64,000 bases of DNA, taken from assembly GCF_022012335.1 (NCBI RefSeq), contig NZ_JAKLTO010000003.1, forward strand, positions 248,001 to 312,000. The letters are read 5' to 3'. Under the pieces are notes generated by a model that had not been told where the DNA came from, did no database searches, and saw nothing but the letters and a program-made list of their open reading frames with translations. Both the position numbers and the translations under genes were made by a program. Positions 58,923 through 64,000 of the stretch are shown here, piece after piece (position 1 is the first letter of the stretch; each line of letters begins with the position of its first letter). Source of the stretch: Flavobacterium sp. SM15 (GTDB taxonomy: Bacteria; Bacteroidota; Bacteroidia; Flavobacteriales; Flavobacteriaceae).

Positions 58923-59849
58923 TTATAAATTGACTTTATTTTTAACTGAAAAAACCGGCCTGCATTTTACCTCCTTGTAAATTCTACCAACATACAAAGA
59001 CACAATTCCAAGGAAAAACAACTGAATTCCAAAACCAATTACAATGGCTGCTATAATAGAAGGCCAACCAGCCTGAAAATGAATAAAAAAGCATCTTAAA
59101 ATTAAAAGCACAAAAAGGCCTAAAAAACCAATAATTGACAGAAATACACCGAGCCTTACAGCCATTTTTAACGGCAACTCCGAGAAATCAAAAATAGCAT
59201 CAAAGGCAAGTTGCATTTTTTTTCTGAAATTGAATTTTGATTTACCTGCAAAACGCGGTCTTTGCTCAATTTCTATGGTTTTCCAATTTTTGGAAATTGC
59301 AATAAAAATCCCTTCAATAAAACGATTGGCTTCATTATACCTTAAAAACTCATCGGCAAAACTTCTATTGAATATTCTCATTACGGCTACTCCTTTAGGA
59401 ATATTCAAGCCCGTAAACTTATTAAGAGTGCCCCAGAAAATTTTTGAAAAAACAACATTAAGTAAGGAATCCTTTTTTTCTGTTCGGATACCCCATACCA
59501 AATCATATCCTTTTTCGATCTCTTCTACAAATCTTGGAATTTCTTTTGGAGGGTCTTGCAAATCAGGATCCATATAAAGCAGATAATCCCCTTTTGCATT
59601 AGCAATTGCAGCTGTAACCGCTGCGGCTTTCCCGTGATTGTAGGACAACACTACTAATTTTATCTTTTCGTTTTGCTTTGCCTGATCTGTTAGAATTGAA
59701 ACCGTTTTATCTTTACTTCCATCATCTACAAACACATATTCATAATCCAAAGGAAGCTCATCCAAAACTTCTTTGGTTTCTTTTAAAAACTGAAGAATAA
59801 CTTCCTCTTCATAATAAACAGGTACAACTAAGGAAAGTAATTTTCTCAT
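58923..59849 (-). CDS. Glycosyltransferase family 2, GtrB/ArnC-like with two C-terminal helices
   Basis: 308 residues. GT-A domain: LSLVVPVYYEEEVILQFLKE, YVFVDDGSKDKTVSIL, SYNHGKAAAVTAAIANAKGD and the metal site YLLYMDPDLQDPPKEI. Two membrane helices lie at about 230-250 and 260-295. This is the layout of undecaprenyl-phosphate sugar transferases (GtrB, ArnC), which load one sugar onto undecaprenyl phosphate. Its stop abuts the acetyltransferase start and it overlaps the HAD gene by 1 nt. Its product could feed one of the GT-C-like proteins in the locus. Confidence 0.88.
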   Translation of the reverse strand: MRKLLSLVVPVYYEEEVILQFLKETKEVLDELPLDYEYVFVDDGSKDKTVSILTDQAKQNEKIKLVVLSYNHGKAAAVTAAIANAKGDYLLYMDPDLQDPPKEIPRFVEEIEKGYDLVWGIRTEKKDSLLNVVFSKIFWGTLNKFTGLNIPKGVAVMRIFNRSFADEFLRYNEANRFIEGIFIAISKNWKTIEIEQRPRFAGKSKFNFRKKMQLAFDAIFDFSELPLKMAVRLGVFLSIIGFLGLFVLLILRCFFIHFQAGWPSIIAAIVIGFGIQLFFLGIVSLYVGRIYKEVKCRPVFSVKNKVNL

Positions 59850-60493
59850 TACAAATGCAAATAATTAAACAGTTGATTCAAATTTTCAATCTGATAATCT
59901 GATTTCTTAAAAAAACCTTCTCGATCGATAAGCAAAGGTTTCATTCCTATTTTTAAAGCAGGCTCGATATCCAACTTTAATGAATCTCCAATATATAGTA
60001 TATTTTCTGCTTTAATGTTAATTTTCTCGACAGCTCTTTTATAAAATTCTAAATCGGGTTTAGAGACGCCTAGTTCTTCGGAAACAAATACGTCTTTAAA
60101 AACCGGGCCAAAAAAACCGTTCAGCTTTTCTTTAAGAGTACTGTTAAAATTCGACAAAACTCCCATCGGTACTGGAATAGAAGAAAGAAAATCCGCATCT
60201 TTACACTGTTCCCAAGGTAAATACGAACATTTTGAAAAAACTTCGTCAAGCATTTTTTCATCCGGAACAATGCCCAATGAAAACAGTAGCTCTCTATTAA
60301 ACTCCTGGTAAAAATCTTTATTGGTTCTGTCCGGAAAATGAATTACCTCTGATAAAATTTTATGCTTTAATTTTAACTCCTCAAGCTCAAAATCATATCC
60401 ACAATCATTTAAAACCTTTTGCAAGGTTTTATAAAATTCAGGTTTATGAAGCAATGTTCCTGCCACATCAAATAAAACATATTGTATATCCAT
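59849..60493 (-). CDS. HAD-family phosphatase-like protein with altered motif I
   Basis: 214 residues. The HAD fold is clear: motif I VLFDVAGTLL, motif II Ser114 (GVLSNFNS), motif III Lys145 (VSKPDLEF), and motif IV Asp170 and Asp175 (YIGDSLKLDIEPA). In motif I the nucleophile Asp9 is present but the second Asp, the usual acid/base, is Ala11 (DVAGT). A similar DxAGT appears in phosphonatase-type HAD enzymes, so activity may differ from simple sugar phosphatases. It sits between the ATP-grasp enzyme (6-nt gap) and the GT2 (1-nt overlap). Confidence 0.82.
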   Translation of the reverse strand: MDIQYVLFDVAGTLLHKPEFYKTLQKVLNDCGYDFELEELKLKHKILSEVIHFPDRTNKDFYQEFNRELLFSLGIVPDEKMLDEVFSKCSYLPWEQCKDADFLSSIPVPMGVLSNFNSTLKEKLNGFFGPVFKDVFVSEELGVSKPDLEFYKRAVEKINIKAENILYIGDSLKLDIEPALKIGMKPLLIDREGFFKKSDYQIENLNQLFNYLHL

Positions 60494-60499
60494 AAATCT

Positions 60500-61477
60500 T
60501 TAGTAAATGATATGTTTAGATGATTTGTCTTTCAGACTCTCAAAATTATCAGCATTAGTATAAATAACATCCAATAATATTCGGGAGGCAACTCCTTTTA
60601 TCGTTACTGGTTTATCTGGTTGCTGATTGTATAAGTATTCCTGAATGACATATTTAACATCTTGAAAACCAAAACAATGCCTTATAGAATTTGTACCAGA
60701 AATCCTTCCGTTAACTTCAAAAGGAGATATTCTTCCGTGCTCATCTACAATACTTTGCAGATTAATGCTTCCGCGAATTCCTCCTAAATCTACAATTTGC
60801 TGGGCAATTTTTAAAAATTCCGCATTAAACTTATCATTTACAATTGTTTGTGAGGTTGTTCCGTTTTCCAATTTTCTTTCCATTGAAAATATTCCATGAA
60901 TCAAACCTTGTCTATTCACATAAATTGCCGTAGTAATTTCAATTCCTTGATGAAGTTCTTGTATTAAATAGTCATCTCCCAGGGACTTAACATTTTCGGG
61001 ATTAATGAGAATACCTCTTGAACCTCTTCCTTCTCTTGGCTTTGCAATGTATTGTTTTACCGAAAAATCAAATTCTTCGGGCAACCAAGATTTGGAAAAA
61101 GAAATTCCATTTTCAGAAAAACATTTATAAGTCGCATATTTATCTAAAAAAGTCTTTGCCATTAAAGCATCACAAGTAACTGCAGGTGCAGCTAATTTTT
61201 CAGAGTTTAGCGCTAGGTAATAAACCTCATAATCTGTAGAAGGAATTACCAAATCAATTTTTTCTTTTTTAATTATATCATTAACTACAGAAATGTAATT
61301 TTCCTGATACGAGTACGGCACTTGATAGGTAGCATCGCAAAGATAATTGCCAGAAGTATAGGCAGCTATATCACACCCAACTACCCGTATAGGCCATTGT
61401 AAAGACTGGATATTCCTAAGTATTCCCTGCCCAACATTACCCCCAATTCCTGTAATTAAAACTGTTTTCCTTTCCAT
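60500..61477 (-). CDS. ATP-grasp enzyme, PylC/carboxylate-amine ligase-like
   Basis: 325 residues. Residues 1-110 are a Rossmann-like pre-ATP-grasp domain (TVLITGIGGNVGQGILRNIQ). The ATP-grasp core has KQYIAKPREGRGSRGILINP (ATP lysines and glycine-rich loop), LIQELHQGIEITTAIYVNRQ and the metal-binding SPFEVNGRISGTNSIRHCFG. The family forms amide or thioester links using ATP, as in PylC or carbamoyl-phosphate synthase. In this locus it may join an amino acid or other carboxylate to an amino sugar, which is inference. It overlaps the SDR gene by 22 nt. Confidence 0.8.
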   Translation of the reverse strand: MERKTVLITGIGGNVGQGILRNIQSLQWPIRVVGCDIAAYTSGNYLCDATYQVPYSYQENYISVVNDIIKKEKIDLVIPSTDYEVYYLALNSEKLAAPAVTCDALMAKTFLDKYATYKCFSENGISFSKSWLPEEFDFSVKQYIAKPREGRGSRGILINPENVKSLGDDYLIQELHQGIEITTAIYVNRQGLIHGIFSMERKLENGTTSQTIVNDKFNAEFLKIAQQIVDLGGIRGSINLQSIVDEHGRISPFEVNGRISGTNSIRHCFGFQDVKYVIQEYLYNQQPDKPVTIKGVASRILLDVIYTNADNFESLKDKSSKHIIY

Positions 61478-62316
61478 TCAATCAATTGATTTAAAGCCGA
61501 TTCAAAAGAAAAATTTTCTTCAATTGTCAATGCTTTTTTAGTTTCAACATTATTGTATTCAAAACTCGTAGAAAAATCTTCACCTAAAAAACGAATTGCA
61601 ACACCTTCAACTTGCTTTTGAATAATTTGTGCCAATTCAAAATTGGAAAATGATTTTTCTCCTACCGCCAATAAAGGCATTTTTCCATTATAAGACAAGG
61701 CTTTGTAAAAATAATTTGCGGCTTGCTTAACCTCAATATAATTTTGTTTTCTGGAGCCATCACCAAAAATCGTAATTTCTTTTTTATTTAAAGCATCGCT
61801 TATAATTTTTGGCAAAAAAGTATTCTCATTCATTTGTTTCCCAAAAAGAGAAGACATCCTGAGATTAACACCTCCACCAAAATGGTCTGCAATGATTTTT
61901 TCAGCCCATAATTTCGAAAAAGCGTAGCTGGACAAAGGATTTACTGGAGTTTTTTCAGTTATGGTTGAACCTGGATTTCCAAAAACGGAAACTGAAGAGG
62001 AATGAATAATTTTTGCACTCTTAAAATTTGAGGAAATTTGAAGCAGTAATTTTACATTTGTTTCAAATATTTTCCTGACCGAATCAATATTTTCCTGAAA
62101 ACTAATAACAGAGCTAAAAAAATAGATTGCTTTAAATTCATCAGAAAAACTTAAAAAATCATTTATCTGAATACAACTTGCAACATCTTCAATCTTATCT
62201 GTATGAATATGGTAAACCTGAAAAACCTCAAATTCATCTTTTATTTTTTCATACAATGATTGTGCAAGTATACTATTTGCTCCAACAATAGCTATTTTTT
62301 CCTTATTGGTTTTCAA
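61456..62316 (-). CDS. NAD-dependent epimerase/dehydratase (extended SDR)
   Basis: 286 residues. Rossmann strand KIAIVGANSILAQSLYEKIK has GxxxxxA in place of the usual GxxGxxG. The catalytic Ser (IIHSSSVSVFG, about 106-109), Tyr131 and Lys135 (SSYAFSKLWAEK) are present, as are NLRMSSLFGKQM and GDGSRKQNYIEV. It is an extended SDR of the nucleotide-sugar epimerase/dehydratase type, likely making a modified nucleotide sugar for the repeat unit. The specific reaction cannot be assigned. It lies 30 nt after asnB and overlaps the ATP-grasp gene by 22 nt. Confidence 0.82.
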   Translation of the reverse strand: MKTNKEKIAIVGANSILAQSLYEKIKDEFEVFQVYHIHTDKIEDVASCIQINDFLSFSDEFKAIYFFSSVISFQENIDSVRKIFETNVKLLLQISSNFKSAKIIHSSSVSVFGNPGSTITEKTPVNPLSSYAFSKLWAEKIIADHFGGGVNLRMSSLFGKQMNENTFLPKIISDALNKKEITIFGDGSRKQNYIEVKQAANYFYKALSYNGKMPLLAVGEKSFSNFELAQIIQKQVEGVAIRFLGEDFSTSFEYNNVETKKALTIEENFSFESALNQLIEWKGKQF

Positions 62317-62346
62317 ATTTAATTCTATTTTATTTCTCTCTAAATT

Positions 62347-64000
62347 TTACAGCAACAACGCCAAATTCACCCATTGCCAAATGTGAAAACTGCTTTCGCT
62401 GTTTCCTTTAAAATACGCTTCCATTTCAGCTCTGAGTGCTTTTTTATCAAACCACTCGTGAGTTTCCAATTTGGCAACCTCAGCCCTTACCCAATCCTGC
62501 AATTCAACAGCCAGCCATTCTCTTTGGGGAGTTTGTAAAGGACGCTTAGGAGCTAAAGCAACTTCTTTATTTAAAAAATTATTAGCTATTTCTCTTAAAA
62601 GCCATTTTTGCCGACCGTCTTTAATTTTAAAATTAGTTGGACGACTAAAGACGTATTCTACTAAACGATAATCTAGAAAAGGTTCTCTTAATTCGGTTCC
62701 GTGCAACATGGAAACTCTGTCGTTAAAACGTAACGCTCTGGGGATTTTTGTATGAAACAAATCCCGAAACTGAAGATTTAGTAAAGAATCTTCAAAAGGC
62801 TGTTCATAAACGATTTTTTCAGACAAAGCCGCAAATTCCGGTCGTAATACCTCTTTTTTAAAAGGAGATTGGGTAACCCCTTGAATTACTGAACCGCTTG
62901 ATTTAGTATAATAGTCGTAGCCCGCCCACGCCTCATCTGAACCTTGACCATCCAAAAGTACTTTGACGCCTTTTTCACTTGCTCTTTTAAACACTTCACT
63001 ATAAGCCAAGGTCGGAATTCCTCCAAACGGTTCGGCTTGTAAAAGTGCCATAGCACTGGCCTTTTCAGGAATTTCATTTGCAGATAAAAGACATTTGTTT
63101 ATTGGATGTCCTCTGCCTTGCAGCATTTGTTCCACCCAATAAATTTCGTCATAACGATCGTCATTGGTATAGAAGGTAAACGTCTCGATATCTTTGCTGC
63201 TATGTTGGTACTGATGATCAATTAATGCCAATAAAATGCTGGAATCTAATCCGCCGCTTACATTAAAACCTACCGGAACATCTGAACGAAAACGCAATTT
63301 TACCGCATCAAGCATTAAATCTGTGATATAAGCTTCTTCATTTTTTTGAGAAACTTCAAATAAAGAAGAAACATTCTCCACAAAATCATACCATTTTACA
63401 ATCTTGATTTTTTCTTGAGCGTATTCCAGATAATGCCCAGGCTGTAACTGATTGATCCCATTCCAAAAGGTTTCTGTTGGGCTGCCGTAATGACCCTGGG
63501 TTAAAAAATCTGCCCATAAACCCATTTTCATTTCTTTGGGAAGACCGGACTCAAACAAAGAATTCAACTCTGAGGCAAAAAAAAGAGAGTCCTCAAAAAT
63601 TGAATAATAAAAGGGTTTTACCCCAAATCGATCCCGAGCTGCAAACAACTTGTTTTGAACAGTATCCCAAATTGCAAAGGAAAACATCCCGTTAAACCTT
63701 GACAAACATTCTTTCCCCCATTGTTTATAAGCGTTCAAAAGCACTTCAGTATCGGATGCCGTTGTAAAAACGTAGTGCGCCTTTAATTCAGATTTCAACT
63801 CTAGATAGTTGTAAATCTCACCATTAAAAACAATTAAATAACGTCCGCAAGCGCTTTTAAAAGGTTGATTCGCTCCAGAAGATAAATCTATAATACTCAA
63901 TCGGTTGTGACCTAAAGCTATGCGATTAGATTCTACATAACTTCCTGTAAAATCTGGCCCGCGATGCTTTTGCGCCTGTAGCATTTTTTCTAAGGTAAGA
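62347..64000 (-). CDS. asnB: Glutamine-dependent asparagine synthase-like amidotransferase (5' end outside window)
   Basis: At least 550 residues are present; the frame stays open to the window edge, so the true N-terminus with catalytic Cys2 lies beyond 64,000. The first residues seen (LTLEKMLQAQKHRGPDFTGS) are the usual N-terminal region of class II glutaminase domains, with HRGPD. ALGHNRLSIID and FNGEIYNYLELK complete this domain. The synthetase domain has the PP-loop GFNVSGGLDSSILLALI and LDGQGSDEAWAGYDYY. It may be general asparagine synthase or, since it heads a polysaccharide locus, a WbpS-like enzyme that amidates a uronic acid. Context favours the second but does not prove it. Confidence 0.85.
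   Translation of the reverse strand, partial: LTLEKMLQAQKHRGPDFTGSYVESNRIALGHNRLSIIDLSSGANQPFKSACGRYLIVFNGEIYNYLELKSELKAHYVFTTASDTEVLLNAYKQWGKECLSRFNGMFSFAIWDTVQNKLFAARDRFGVKPFYYSIFEDSLFFASELNSLFESGLPKEMKMGLWADFLTQGHYGSPTETFWNGINQLQPGHYLEYAQEKIKIVKWYDFVENVSSLFEVSQKNEEAYITDLMLDAVKLRFRSDVPVGFNVSGGLDSSILLALIDHQYQHSSKDIETFTFYTNDDRYDEIYWVEQMLQGRGHPINKCLLSANEIPEKASAMALLQAEPFGGIPTLAYSEVFKRASEKGVKVLLDGQGSDEAWAGYDYYTKSSGSVIQGVTQSPFKKEVLRPEFAALSEKIVYEQPFEDSLLNLQFRDLFHTKIPRALRFNDRVSMLHGTELREPFLDYRLVEYVFSRPTNFKIKDGRQKWLLREIANNFLNKEVALAPKRPLQTPQREWLAVELQDWVRAEVAKLETHEWFDKKALRAEMEAYFKGNSESSFHIWQWVNLALLL

Noticed and set aside
35657..64000. Transposon or genomic-island ends flanking the polysaccharide locus
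   Set aside because: No transposase, integrase or direct repeats are visible at the left boundary, and the right boundary is outside the window.

Overview
The window looks like a chromosome segment of a low-GC member of the Bacteroidota, most likely a Flavobacterium-like Flavobacteriaceae. The reasons are: a TonB-dependent outer-membrane beta-barrel protein with an N-terminal carboxypeptidase-regulatory-like domain; a type A type IX secretion (T9SS) sorting-domain protein and a PorV/PorQ-family protein; DUF4369, DUF4105 and TIGR03643-type proteins; and repeated TAnnTTTG -7 promoter boxes 10-50 nt upstream of starts, twice with a correctly spaced TTG -33 element (argS and the T9SS protein). 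I saw no phage, insertion sequence, CRISPR array or plasmid gene.

Positions 1-19,530 are ordinary core and semi-core genes in short units closed by clear hairpin terminators. They are argS (cut by the left edge), a TonB-dependent-type receptor, a fatty acid hydroxylase, a stand-alone FabH, a large S9 peptidase resembling plant chloroplast glutamyl endopeptidase, an orphan ABC ATPase with a small partner, OmpA and lipocalin-like lipoproteins, htpG, a GNAT enzyme, a DMT transporter, aquaporin, a TIGR03643 protein, an alpha/beta hydrolase, an M61 peptidase and a DUF4369 lipoprotein.

Positions 19,590-35,652 hold two identical tRNA-Thr(TGT) genes; a tight five-gene operon (FAD oxidoreductase, idi, a COG0720 pterin synthase, PrxQ-type peroxiredoxin, manA); a T9SS cargo protein; recQ; the unit kdsD-tatC-AhpD-like; lptB followed closely by a DUF5808 protein; a GH25 lysozyme-like protein; pssA; and a PorV2-like/DUF4105 pair. 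kdsD and lptB are lipopolysaccharide functions, pssA is phospholipid synthesis, and manA supplies mannose phosphates.

Positions 35,657-64,000 are one co-directional (minus-strand) surface-polysaccharide locus of 25 genes that runs off the right edge. In the direction of transcription it reads: asnB-type amidotransferase, SDR epimerase/dehydratase, ATP-grasp enzyme, HAD phosphatase-like protein, polyprenyl-phosphate-type GT2, PglD/NeuD-like acetyltransferase, WecE/RffA-like aminotransferase, an unclassified GT-B-like protein, an OafA-like acyltransferase, alternating GT4 and GT2 enzymes, polytopic GT-C-like proteins, a deacetylase-like protein, a FemAB/GNAT-like transferase, methyltransferases, an O-antigen ligase/polymerase, and finally the initiating polyprenyl glycosylphosphotransferase. 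Many neighbours overlap by 1-22 nt, so they are probably translated as one or a few long transcripts. The window contains no Wzx flippase, Wza/Wzc export genes, or nucleotide-sugar supply genes such as rmlAB; these would have to lie beyond position 64,000 or elsewhere.

The parts with most room for new biology are in this locus: the SDR/ATP-grasp/HAD block, a 508-residue GT2 with an extra acceptor-like half domain, a deacetylase-like/FemAB/methyltransferase trio, and the unclassified 464-residue protein. All identifications were made by reading the sequence; no database search was run. Residue positions were counted by hand, and transmembrane counts are estimates.
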